A stretch of DNA of 54,226 nucleotides from Pseudomonadales bacterium (GTDB lineage Bacteria > Pseudomonadota > Gammaproteobacteria > Pseudomonadales > UBA7434). Within the stretch, counting starts at the first letter, position 1. The number at the start of each line of letters is the position of its first letter. The notes under the pieces were generated by a model. It had not been told where the DNA came from. It made no database searches and was given only the letters and a program-made list of their open reading frames with translations. The stretch spans positions 1-54,226 of the forward strand of contig JABDNS010000120.1 of the NCBI GenBank assembly GCA_013043705.1. Direction: 5' to 3'. A program made the translations under genes and the position numbers. Shown in pieces: positions 39,845 through 48,971 of the stretch.

Positions 39845-40801
39845 ATGAAGGACACTCGCATGGCACAGGCAGAAACCAGCACCCAGGTGGCGACCGAACC
39901 AACGGCGGTGGCAGCGCCACAGAGCATCGCAGATGTTGCGGACTCGCTAAATATGACTTTCCTCGGAATCTGGGACGGGTTTATTAAACACACACCCTAC
40001 CTTATCGCGGGGCTGATGGTTCTACTGCTTACCTGGATTGCGGTTGCCATTTTTCGTCGCGTAGCAGGCAGGGCGCTTTCGCGTAGCGGGCTGCGCTCTT
40101 CCTTGCGCGAGTTGCTGCTAAGGCTCGTTGCCATTGCAATATGGTTCGCCGGTTTATTGTTGGCTGCGATGTTCTGGTTTCCCGGCCTCACACCCACTAC
40201 TGCGCTGGGCGGCCTGGGCTTGCTTTCGGTTGCGGTGGGCTTTGCGTTCCAGGATATTTTCGAAAACTTCTTCGCCGGCATTCTGTTGCTGTGGCGCTTT
40301 CCGTTTGAAAACGGCGATTATATAGAGTGCGAAGGCATTATGGGCGAGGTGGAAGACGTTACCGTGCGTATGACCAAGATTCGCCAGACGACTGGCGAAC
40401 TGGTACTGGTGCCCAACTCGGTGCTATTTAAAAACCCGGTGAACGTGATGACCAACAGAGGCGCCAGGCGCGTCGATATCGTTGCCGGCGTCTCCTACGA
40501 CAGCGATGTAGAGCAAGCCACAGAAATCATTGAGAAAGCCGTGAAAGCTTGCAATTCAGTACTGGGCGACAGGCCAATACAGGTTTTCCCTCAAGCCTTC
40601 GGAGCCAGCAGTATCGATATTGAAGTTGCCTGGTGGACAGAGGCCAAACCGGTAGACATTCGCGCCTCACGCGCAGAAGTGGTTTGCGCGGTGAAACGCG
40701 CACTCGATGAAGCGGGTATTGAAATACCATTCCCGTATCGCACGCTCACTTTTAAGGAGCCGCTGCCCACTAAGCGCGTTGACAACAATGAGGCCGCGTA
40801 G
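39845..40801 (+). CDS. MscS-family mechanosensitive ion channel
   Basis: GGLGLLSVAVGFAFQDIFENFFAGILLLWRFPFENGDYIECEGIMGEVEDVTVRMTKIRQTTGELVLVPNSVLFKNPVNVMTNRG; start may be ATG 39860. Confidence 0.95.
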   Translation: MKDTRMAQAETSTQVATEPTAVAAPQSIADVADSLNMTFLGIWDGFIKHTPYLIAGLMVLLLTWIAVAIFRRVAGRALSRSGLRSSLRELLLRLVAIAIWFAGLLLAAMFWFPGLTPTTALGGLGLLSVAVGFAFQDIFENFFAGILLLWRFPFENGDYIECEGIMGEVEDVTVRMTKIRQTTGELVLVPNSVLFKNPVNVMTNRGARRVDIVAGVSYDSDVEQATEIIEKAVKACNSVLGDRPIQVFPQAFGASSIDIEVAWWTEAKPVDIRASRAEVVCAVKRALDEAGIEIPFPYRTLTFKEPLPTKRVDNNEAA

Positions 40802-40803
40802 CG

Positions 40804-41103
40804 ATGCATGAAGAAACAGAGAGGATAGCAGGCGATGCGTTCAGCATCGCCTTGCCGGGCAAGCTTGATAACAGAATTTTTGACGCCGATGGTAATACAG
40901 CTGGCAGAATTGAAAAGTTGCTAATTGATGTTAACAACGGTTTAATTCGCTATACCGAAGTAAAGCTTTTGGAACACGGCAGCGTGCGCCTGCCCTGGGC
41001 CACCTTGCTGGCTAAAAAAAGTGGCGGTTATACGCTGTCGCCGATTGGCAAGGCATTAATCGACAGTGCGCGCTCCAGAAAACAAAGTAAAAGTAAATCA
41101 TGA
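40804..41103 (+). CDS. PRC-barrel-like domain protein
   Basis: IFDADGNTAGRIEKLLIDVNNGLIRYTEVKLLEHGSVRLPWATLLAKKSGGYTL; 99 aa, 2 nt after the MscS gene. Confidence 0.7.
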   Translation: MHEETERIAGDAFSIALPGKLDNRIFDADGNTAGRIEKLLIDVNNGLIRYTEVKLLEHGSVRLPWATLLAKKSGGYTLSPIGKALIDSARSRKQSKSKS

Positions 41104-42450
41104 CTCGTACTCCTTGAGCCGGTTGTACAGCGTCTTCAGTGATATACCCAATTTTTCTGCCGCAGCTGTCTTGTTGCCTTCGGTTGCCTCGAGCGTGGCA
41201 TAAATTAACTTGCGCTCGGCATCCTCGAGAGAGGCGCCGACTGAAACTGTAAGATAGTCGCCATCGTCCACATCTGCAGCGGCCTGGGCTTCTGGAAAAT
41301 GCTCAGCCTCTATTTTGGAAGACGCCATGATGTGCGCGCGCTGAACCGCACTTCTTAGCTCCCGCACGTTACCAGGCCAGGGGTATTTTTGGATGGCTTC
41401 GATGGCCGCAGGCGCAAGCGCCTTTTCAACGCCATGCTCAAGGTTTAGCTCGTGCAGAAAATGCAGCGCGAGGCCAAGCGCATCATCGCCTCGGTCACGC
41501 AACGGCGGTATGTTCAACGGAAATTGGGCAATGCGAAAATACAGGTCTTCGCGCAACAGGCCTTCGGCAATGGCCTCCTGCGGGTCGCGGTTGGTGGCTG
41601 CAACGATCCGCGCCGTCATCTCCAACTCTTTTTCTCCACCCACGCGCCTGAAGCGTCGCGACTCCAGTACGCGCAACAACTTAACCTGCAAATCCATGTC
41701 CATCTCGCCAATTTCATCGAGCAGCAAAGTACCTCCGTCAGCGCGCTCGAAAAACCCGGCATGCTGGTTCTGCGCACCGCTAAAAGCACCTTTTTCGTGG
41801 CCGAACAATTCACTTTCAGCGAGCTCGGCGGGTATGGCGCCGCAGTTCATTGCAACGAATGGCCCCTCTACAGCGGATAATTCATGAATAGTTTGCGCAG
41901 CTAGCTCCTTGCCGGTACCGCTCTCTCCCACCAATAACACCGACGCATTGCTGGGCGCAACTTTGCGCAACATCCGGTATAACTTGCGCATTTTTTTTGA
42001 ACTGCCACGCAGTAATCCAAACTGGTCTACAACGTGGTCGTGCGCATGTCGCTCAGCGCTGGCGGCAGCGCTAAGTCTCTCCTCGCGAATATCTTGCAAT
42101 AGGTTGGCGATGAACGGTTGATCCAGCGGTTTACAGAAAAAGTAACTGGCATTGAGCTTAATACCACGACGCGCTCGAACCGGGTCATCGCAATGGTGCA
42201 TCAGTGCCACGTCCGCATCTTCCAGGCTCTGGTGCTGCAGCAATTCAAGGCCTTCACCATCGGGAAGATCCAACGCAATAAATGCTGCGAGGAGTTTGTC
42301 GCCAACGTTATCAAGAAATCTATGCGCGTCAGCCAGGGTGCTGCACAACATAGGATTAAGCCCGACGTCGCGTAGAATATTTTCCAACACTTGCGAATGC
42401 GCGGCGTCTTCATCGACTACTAGCGAGCAGTATTCAGGGGCGACCGTCAT
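41098..42450 (-). CDS. Sigma-54-dependent response regulator (NtrC-type) with atypical receiver
   Basis: Walker A GESGTGKELAAQTIH, GAFSGA loop, DGGTLLLDEIGEMD, NVREL, Fis-type HTH (NKTAAAEKLGISLKTLYNRLKEYE). Confidence 0.95.
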   Translation of the reverse strand: MTVAPEYCSLVVDEDAAHSQVLENILRDVGLNPMLCSTLADAHRFLDNVGDKLLAAFIALDLPDGEGLELLQHQSLEDADVALMHHCDDPVRARRGIKLNASYFFCKPLDQPFIANLLQDIREERLSAAASAERHAHDHVVDQFGLLRGSSKKMRKLYRMLRKVAPSNASVLLVGESGTGKELAAQTIHELSAVEGPFVAMNCGAIPAELAESELFGHEKGAFSGAQNQHAGFFERADGGTLLLDEIGEMDMDLQVKLLRVLESRRFRRVGGEKELEMTARIVAATNRDPQEAIAEGLLREDLYFRIAQFPLNIPPLRDRGDDALGLALHFLHELNLEHGVEKALAPAAIEAIQKYPWPGNVRELRSAVQRAHIMASSKIEAEHFPEAQAAADVDDGDYLTVSVGASLEDAERKLIYATLEATEGNKTAAAEKLGISLKTLYNRLKEYES

Positions 42451-42492
42451 GTTTTTTGCTTCGCTCCTACGCGATTACTTTTTTCCCTTTGC

Positions 42493-44130
42493 TTAAGAAA
42501 CATTATTTTTAGTAAACGCACCTGCTTTCAGGCGTTTTTGATAATCCAGCAATTCCTTTTTGATAATTGGCGCCAGCAAATACAAACCAAAGATATTGGG
42601 CAGCGCGATAACAAAAACCAACGCGTCGGAAAATGAAAGAATAGCGCCCAACTGCACCGAACTACCCAATGCCGCAAACGAACAAAAAACCAGCTTAAAA
42701 GCGTTTTCTGCCAGCGCCGAATCACCTACTAGATAGGTCCAACCCTTTAAGCCATAGTACGACCAGGCAATTAATGTAGAGAAAGCGAACAGCACCGCCA
42801 CAATCGACAACGGTACCGCCGACCATCCCAGGGTTCCACTAAAGGCTCGCGATGTAAGCTCCACACCCTGGACGCCCGCGCCCGCCATTTCCGGCGTATA
42901 GACTGTGGTCAGGATAACCAATGCAGTTAACGTACAAATAACTACCGTATCGATAAACGGTTCCATCAAGCCAACATAGCCTTCAGTAATTGGCTCGCTG
43001 GTGCGCACCGCTGAATGCGCCACCGCCGCCGAACCAATACCGGCCTCATTCGAAAAAACCGCTCGCTGGAAGCCAAGAATCATTACTCCCAGCATGCCAC
43101 CGCCAATTGCTTGCGGGTTAAAAGCCTCGCTAAAAATAGCCTGTAATGCACCGGGCAACCTGTCGGCATTCATGGTGATTACCGTCACTGCGCCTATTAC
43201 GTAAGCCAGCGCCATAAATGGCACCAGTTTGCTGGTAACGCGGGCTATGCTTTTGATCCCGCCAATAATCACCACAGCAACCAGGCTGGCAAGCACAAGG
43301 CCAAACAGCCAACCCAATTCAGCAAACCTGCTTTGCTCGCCACCGGTAATAAACACGAACTGCTCGAAGGCCTGGTTCGACTGGAACATATTGCCAATAC
43401 CAAAGCAGCCAATAACAATCGACAAAGCATAAAAAGCGCCCAGCGGCCTGGCCGCCCAACTCATGTTGCGTAACCGCAGCGCCGCCTCCAGGTAATACAT
43501 TGGCCCGCCAGATACTGACCCATCGGGATTGACCTTGCGAAATTTAACGCCCGCCACGCACTCTGCAAACTTGGTCGACATACTCAGGAAGCCGGCAACG
43601 ATCATCCAGAACGTCGCGCCTGGACCTCCAACGGAAATAACCACAGCGACACCGCCGATGTTGCCAATTCCCACGGTTCCCGACACAGCGGTCGACAAAG
43701 CCTGGAAGTGGCTAACTTCACCCTCTGTTCCAGCTTTGGCGTAATCACCGCGCAACAAGTGGAAGGCGTGGCGAAAGCCGCTAAGGCTTAGAAAATTAAA
43801 ATAAAAAGTAAACACCACAGCGGCGCCAGCTAGCCAAAGCACAATCCATGGCAAGTCGGCGCCAAATAAATTTATCTTATAAAAAACGAAGTTGGAAACG
43901 GCTTCAGCAATTGGCTCGACCCAGGCGTTGATACGCGCATCAAGGCCAGTGGCGGCCTCTGTAGCGCCAGCTGGCTGGGACCAGGCAGAGACGACCACAA
44001 TCAACAACAACGCAAGCAGGCAGGTCTGCGCTGACCCGGCCAGACGTATTGAATTCAGCGACTCGTAAGCCGTTTGGGCAGGGCGAACTATGGTACAGTT
44101 ATTTGCCTTTTGCTTAGAATACATCATCAA
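42493..44130 (-). CDS. Sodium:alanine symporter (AGCS) family protein
   Basis: SGTVGIGNIGGVAVVISVGGPGATFWMIVAGFLSMSTKFAECVAGVKFR; FSNEAGIGSAAVAHSAV; 545 aa. Confidence 0.94.
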   Translation of the reverse strand: MMMYSKQKANNCTIVRPAQTAYESLNSIRLAGSAQTCLLALLLIVVVSAWSQPAGATEAATGLDARINAWVEPIAEAVSNFVFYKINLFGADLPWIVLWLAGAAVVFTFYFNFLSLSGFRHAFHLLRGDYAKAGTEGEVSHFQALSTAVSGTVGIGNIGGVAVVISVGGPGATFWMIVAGFLSMSTKFAECVAGVKFRKVNPDGSVSGGPMYYLEAALRLRNMSWAARPLGAFYALSIVIGCFGIGNMFQSNQAFEQFVFITGGEQSRFAELGWLFGLVLASLVAVVIIGGIKSIARVTSKLVPFMALAYVIGAVTVITMNADRLPGALQAIFSEAFNPQAIGGGMLGVMILGFQRAVFSNEAGIGSAAVAHSAVRTSEPITEGYVGLMEPFIDTVVICTLTALVILTTVYTPEMAGAGVQGVELTSRAFSGTLGWSAVPLSIVAVLFAFSTLIAWSYYGLKGWTYLVGDSALAENAFKLVFCSFAALGSSVQLGAILSFSDALVFVIALPNIFGLYLLAPIIKKELLDYQKRLKAGAFTKNNVS

Positions 44131-44160
44131 AAGTTTCCGCTTTATTGTGTTATTGGATGC

Positions 44161-45555
44161 ATGGAAAAGACATCACTTAAAACGATTTCCCCGGTCGACG
44201 GATCAGTGTACGTCGAGCGGGAATATGCAACAGCTAAGGCAATAGAAACCAGCCTGGAAAGTGCGCGTCACGCGTCAGCTTCGCTTGCTGCGCTCTCCAT
44301 TAAGGAACGTGTGGCAATGTGCCGGCGCGCGCTCGACTATTTCGAGGCAAACCGCCAGACCATTGCCGAGCAAATTAGCTGGCAGATGGGCAGACCAATA
44401 GCGCATAGCAGCGGCGAGGTTTCCGGGCTGGTGGAACGCGCCAGTTACATGATGGATATCGCCGAGCCATCGCTGGCTGACATTGTGCCCAAGCCAAGCG
44501 CAGGCTTCAAACGTTTCATTCGCCGCGAGCCACTGGGCACGGTTTTAGTGGTGGCCCCGTGGAACTACCCACTGCTGACTACAACCAACGCCGTTTTCCC
44601 TGCATTGTTGGCCGGAAACAGCGTCATCCTGAAACCCTCTGCACAAACGCCGCTTGCCGCAGAGCATTTTGCAAAAGCCTTTGAGCACTCCGGCATACCC
44701 GATGGTGGCCTGCAGTGCCTACATCTTAACCATGCCGACACCAGCGCTATCATTCAGCGAAAAGCGGTGGATTTTGTTTGTTTTACTGGCTCGGTTGATG
44801 CCGGGCGCAGGATAGCAGTTGCCGCAGCGGAGCGCTTTGTTGGCGCGGGGCTGGAATTGGGTGGCAAAGATCCCGCTTACGTGATGCCCGATGCCGATAT
44901 GACAAATACCGTAGAACAGCTAATCGACGGCGCATTTTTTAACGCCGGGCAAAGTTGTTGTGGTATCGAGCGAATCTATGCACATGAAAGCGTTTACCAG
45001 GAATTCGTAGAGCGCTATTGCGCAGGCGTACGCGCATACCGCCTTGGCAATCCGCTAGAAGCCTCCACCACATTGGGGCCGGTAGCAAAGCAATCGGCCG
45101 CCGCATATATACGCGAGCAAATAAAAAGTGCGGAATCGCAGGGTGCTAAACGCACTATCGCTGCCGACTCGTTTCCGGCAGACGATGGCCGGGGTTGCTA
45201 TTTGGCACCGCAGGTATTAATTGAGGTAAATCATGATATGTCGATTATGCGAGAGGAAAGTTTCGGGCCAGTGGTTGGCATCATGCCGGTAAAAAATCAT
45301 GATCAGGCCATCACACTCATGAACGATTCTGATTTGGGCCTTACCGCCTCGCTATGGACGCAAGATGCCAAAGTGGCCGAAGCGATGGGCGCGCGCATTC
45401 AAACCGGTACCGTATTTATGAACCGCTGCGACTATCTTGACCCGGCGCTGGCCTGGACTGGCGTGAAAGACACCGGCCTTGGCGTTAGTTTGTCGGCGCT
45501 GGGTTTCGCGCAGCTTAGCCGCGCCAAATCCTATCACCTTAAATTGGGCGACTAG
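44161..45555 (+). CDS. Aldehyde dehydrogenase family protein
   Basis: APWNYPLLTTTNAVFPALLAGNSVILKPSAQTPL, FTGSVDAGRRIAVAAA, LELGGKDPAYVM, NAGQSCCGIERIY; start trimmed from 44074 to ATG 44161. Confidence 0.95.
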   Translation: MEKTSLKTISPVDGSVYVEREYATAKAIETSLESARHASASLAALSIKERVAMCRRALDYFEANRQTIAEQISWQMGRPIAHSSGEVSGLVERASYMMDIAEPSLADIVPKPSAGFKRFIRREPLGTVLVVAPWNYPLLTTTNAVFPALLAGNSVILKPSAQTPLAAEHFAKAFEHSGIPDGGLQCLHLNHADTSAIIQRKAVDFVCFTGSVDAGRRIAVAAAERFVGAGLELGGKDPAYVMPDADMTNTVEQLIDGAFFNAGQSCCGIERIYAHESVYQEFVERYCAGVRAYRLGNPLEASTTLGPVAKQSAAAYIREQIKSAESQGAKRTIAADSFPADDGRGCYLAPQVLIEVNHDMSIMREESFGPVVGIMPVKNHDQAITLMNDSDLGLTASLWTQDAKVAEAMGARIQTGTVFMNRCDYLDPALAWTGVKDTGLGVSLSALGFAQLSRAKSYHLKLGD

Positions 45556-45562
45556 CAGCATC

Positions 45563-46270
45563 ATGCATCTTGGCTTCCTCAACGCCGATGAATTAAAGGC
45601 AGAGTTTGTCGCCAACTATGGCGACTACCCGGATATGTTTTCGCACCGGCTGCGTAACATTGAGCCGGCGCTGCAAGTGTCTACCTACAATGCGCACAAC
45701 GGCGAGCTACCGGCATCGATCGACGAAACCGACATCTACTTGCTTACCGGCAGCAAGCACAGTGTTTATGAAAATGAACTTTGGATATCGCACTTAACCG
45801 AGTTTGTGCAAGCGCTGCATGCGCAAAAAAAACCGCTTATCGGCATCTGTTTTGGCCATCAAATGGTTGCGCATGCGCTAGGTGGCAAGGTCGAAAAATC
45901 CGAGCATGGATGGCAGGTAGGCATCAAGCGCAACGCTCTCAACAGCGCGGCAAAAGATATTGGCATTCAAGCCAAACACTTCCAGATTATTTCCAGCCAC
46001 CAGGATCAAATTGTTGAGCTTGCACCGGGAACCGAAGTGCTTGCGTCAGAGTCGCAGTGCCCATTTGCGATGACCAGGCTTGGTCGGCATATATTCACGG
46101 TGCAAGGCCATCCCGAGTTCGATAAAGCCTTCGCTAAAGATGTTTACACCATGCGGCGCAAAATTTTGGGTGAGCAAACCTACCTCAATGCCATTGACTC
46201 ATTGAACTTCGAAACCGACAACCAGGCTGTTTTGCAATGGGCGCTCGATTTCGCGCGCCAGGACCTGTAA
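45563..46270 (+). CDS. Class I glutamine amidotransferase-like protein
   Basis: LTGSKHSVYE, LIGICFGHQMVAHALGG (Cys nucleophile), VQGHPEFD; start trimmed to ATG 45563. Confidence 0.9.
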   Translation: MHLGFLNADELKAEFVANYGDYPDMFSHRLRNIEPALQVSTYNAHNGELPASIDETDIYLLTGSKHSVYENELWISHLTEFVQALHAQKKPLIGICFGHQMVAHALGGKVEKSEHGWQVGIKRNALNSAAKDIGIQAKHFQIISSHQDQIVELAPGTEVLASESQCPFAMTRLGRHIFTVQGHPEFDKAFAKDVYTMRRKILGEQTYLNAIDSLNFETDNQAVLQWALDFARQDL

Positions 46271-46273
46271 GCG

Positions 46274-47098
46274 CTAATAAGGCTTGTCGCCGTCTATTGT
46301 GGTTCGCTCCAGCAGCCTGTGTGCCGGGAAGTAGTCGTTGATAGGCTTGTGTTGCGTACTGCGGTTATCCCACAGCGCAATTGAATTAACCTGCCACTGA
46401 AAACGGCAGGTGTATTCTGGCGTTGTTATATGTTGGTATAAGAAGTTAAGTAGCGCGTCACTCTCTGCTTTTTTCATACCCACAATGTGCGTAGTAAACA
46501 GTGAATTCACAAAGATGACCTTTTCCCCAGTTTCCGGATGCACGCGAATTACCGGGTGCTGGACCGGGGGGTTATCAATCACTGCCTGCGCAAGGCGCTC
46601 CCGCCCGCCAGGCTCGGCAAGACTTTCCTTAAAACCCCAACCGAAGTCGTGCACCGCTTTTAAGCCGGACAACATCGATTGCATTTGCGATGACAAGCCC
46701 TCGTAAGCTGCGGTCATGCTAGACCACATTGTATCGCCACCGCGCGCTGGAATTATACGGCTACGCAGCACCGTACCTAACGGCGGATGCTGCCTGAAGG
46801 TCATATCGGTATGCCAGGCTTCGATTTTGGTTAGCTTGCCGGTCTTGCTTTCCAGAATGGTGATTTCGGGAAAACCAGCCACCGTGGCATAAGCGGGGTG
46901 CGACTGGAGCGGGCCAAAGCTTTCGGCCAGGGCCTTATGCTGCGCGTGCGAAATATCCTGGTCACGAAAAAAGATCACCTCGTGTTCCAGTAACAAGCGG
47001 CGAATCTCGCTATAAACTTTATCATCTACGCCAGCGGTCAAATCAACGCCGTGCAATTCGGCACCAATAACCCCACCAACAGGTTTTACGTCAAACAA
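46274..47098 (-). CDS. TauD/TfdA-family alpha-ketoglutarate-dependent dioxygenase
   Basis: WHTDMTFRQHPPLGTVLRSRIIPARGGDTMWSSM and LWDNRSTQHKPINDYFPAHRLLERTTIDGDKPY. Confidence 0.93.
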   Translation of the reverse strand: MFDVKPVGGVIGAELHGVDLTAGVDDKVYSEIRRLLLEHEVIFFRDQDISHAQHKALAESFGPLQSHPAYATVAGFPEITILESKTGKLTKIEAWHTDMTFRQHPPLGTVLRSRIIPARGGDTMWSSMTAAYEGLSSQMQSMLSGLKAVHDFGWGFKESLAEPGGRERLAQAVIDNPPVQHPVIRVHPETGEKVIFVNSLFTTHIVGMKKAESDALLNFLYQHITTPEYTCRFQWQVNSIALWDNRSTQHKPINDYFPAHRLLERTTIDGDKPY

Positions 47099-47117
47099 TT
47101 ATTTTCTCCAATAAAAA

Positions 47118-47224
47118 CCACGGGGACAGTTTACTTTGTAATTTGGGTTTACCAAATTACAAAGTAAACTGTCCCCAAGGGTTCAAGCGGGCAGACCAAA
47201 CTACAAAGTAAACTGTCCCCGTGG
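47118..47224. repeat. REP/MITE-like palindromic element with three arm copies
   Basis: Perfect 25-bp inverted repeat 47122-47146 / 47152-47176 (ggggacagtttactttgtaatttgg), 5-nt loop; third arm 47196-47220 with one mismatch; outer ccac(47118-47121)/gtgg(47221-47224) extends the long-range pairing. Confidence 0.9.
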
Positions 47225-47225
47225 T

Positions 47226-48860
47226 TTAGCTGCCGTTTTTGCAAAAGCCAGCCAGCCACCACTTTGGCGTGCAGTCGTAGATGAGCCTGCCGCGTGGACC
47301 ATGCTGGGCATCTAGAAGGCGCTTGGTAACTTCGTTCGGTGCCATGCCCGGCGCGGGTTTGTCCTGCAGCTTGGCAATAGGAATCGGGTAACTTGCCCAA
47401 TCCAGCGGTGCGCGCCAGCCCGGTGGTGGAGCGAGCTCGCTTCGGGTTCCGCTAATCGGGTACAGCGCGCGCCAATCATATATTTTTTCTGCAAGTTCGC
47501 GCACTACTTCGGGATGTTCCTGCGCGAGGTTGTTGTACTCATAAGGATCTTCATTGATATTAAACAAGTGATTCGTAACATCAATGGAAAGCTGCCCCTG
47601 CTCAAGCTCCTGCACTAACTTCCAATCGTCGTTAAAGGCGGTTAACGCGATCTGGCCCCGAATTGGGGTTTCGGAGGTGAAGTAAACCAGCTCGTCTCGA
47701 GGCTGGCGCTTACCATTTTTAATCGCAGGCCACATGCTGCGGCCATCGAACTTGCGCTCATTCTGTGCTTCGATACCCGCCGCTTCTGCAAGTGTGGGAA
47801 ATAAATCCATTACTGTCATGATTTGTTCCATACGCTTGCCGCCGGCAAGCTCGGCAGGCCAGCGCAAAAGCGACACAACACGGATACCACCCTCAAAGAC
47901 TTCGCCTTTGCCGCCGCGCAGTGGTGCATTATCGGCACCACCCACTGAGTAAGCTGCGCCGCCGTTATCACTAAAGAAAACTACAATCGTGTTGTCTGCA
48001 ATCCCCTCACTATCCAGCGTATCCAGCACCTGGCCAATGGCCTGGTCCATACCATCGACAACCGCGGCAAACATTGGCCTGGCACTTTTTTGCAACGTCA
48101 TTTTTGCAAGGCGCCTGGTGTGGTCGGTTTGCTTTGAACGCGCGGGCGCCAGGTCAGTATTGATGTCAGCGTACTTGTCTTGCAAATTCTGCGGCGCATC
48201 CAGCGGCGTATGCGGCGCTATAAAAGGCATGTAAACAAAAAATGGCTTGCCCTTGTCGCGCTCTCGAATATAGCGTGACACTTCGTCACCCAACAGGAAG
48301 GTTTCGTAACCCTCATCATTAATGGATACACCATTGCGTTGAAAATCCTTACCGCCCTGGTTTGAGAACGGCGGATAAAAGCCAACTTCAGTATGCAGAT
48401 GACCGTAAAAGTGATCGAAGCCGCGGTTGTTTGGGTGAAAGGTCATTTGCGAATGACCCAGGTGCCACTTGCCCACCATTGCGGTTTGATAGCCCGCTGC
48501 CTGGAATGTTTGCGGCAGGAAATGCTCGTCTGGGTGAATGCCAGCATTGCTCCACGGCAGGATCACCGCATAGGCCACGCCGAGTCGAATCGGGTCGCGG
48601 CCGGTCATTAGCGCCGCCCGTGTTGGCGAACAAATGGGCGTGGTGTAAAAGCGGTTCAACTCTACGCCTTCTTTCGCCAGGCGATCCAGCGATGGCGTAT
48701 CGATATCACCACCGTGAAAACCTACATCGTTCCAGCCCAAATCATCGGCGAGCATGACAACAACATTGGGTTTAGCAGCCGCTGCGAATACCAGCGCGCC
48801 TGGCGCGCAAAATATGCAAGTCAATACCGATAATCCGGCGATCAGTTTAATTAGGCGCAT
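47226..48860 (-). CDS. Sulfatase (arylsulfatase-like, Cys-type formylglycine motif)
   Basis: NVVVMLADDLGWNDVGFHGGDIDTPSLDRLAKEGVELNRFYTTPICSPTRAALMTGR (CxPxR); VGKWHLGH; FSDNGG; signal-peptide-like N-terminus. Confidence 0.95.
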   Translation of the reverse strand: MRLIKLIAGLSVLTCIFCAPGALVFAAAAKPNVVVMLADDLGWNDVGFHGGDIDTPSLDRLAKEGVELNRFYTTPICSPTRAALMTGRDPIRLGVAYAVILPWSNAGIHPDEHFLPQTFQAAGYQTAMVGKWHLGHSQMTFHPNNRGFDHFYGHLHTEVGFYPPFSNQGGKDFQRNGVSINDEGYETFLLGDEVSRYIRERDKGKPFFVYMPFIAPHTPLDAPQNLQDKYADINTDLAPARSKQTDHTRRLAKMTLQKSARPMFAAVVDGMDQAIGQVLDTLDSEGIADNTIVVFFSDNGGAAYSVGGADNAPLRGGKGEVFEGGIRVVSLLRWPAELAGGKRMEQIMTVMDLFPTLAEAAGIEAQNERKFDGRSMWPAIKNGKRQPRDELVYFTSETPIRGQIALTAFNDDWKLVQELEQGQLSIDVTNHLFNINEDPYEYNNLAQEHPEVVRELAEKIYDWRALYPISGTRSELAPPPGWRAPLDWASYPIPIAKLQDKPAPGMAPNEVTKRLLDAQHGPRGRLIYDCTPKWWLAGFCKNGS

Positions 48861-48910
48861 AGTTCTTACCCATCACAGTTATTTTGCAACCACTTGAATG
48901 GTAATACCTC

Positions 48911-48965
48911 GGCGACAGCTTACTTTGCCATTTGGATTTTCCAATTGGCAAAGTAAGCTGTCCCC
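48911..48965. repeat. Second REP/MITE-like 25-5-25 palindromic element, related to 47118-47224
   Basis: ggcgacagcttactttgccatttgg / atttt / ccaattggcaaagtaagctgtcccc; two mismatches between arms. Confidence 0.88.
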
Positions 48966-48971
48966 GTGGGA

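Noticed and set aside
44091-44107. Possible sigma-54 promoter tggtacagttatttgcc upstream of the aldehyde dehydrogenase
   Set aside because: GG to GC spacing is 11 nt rather than the required 10 and the match is weaker than the 39.0/39.2 kb sites.
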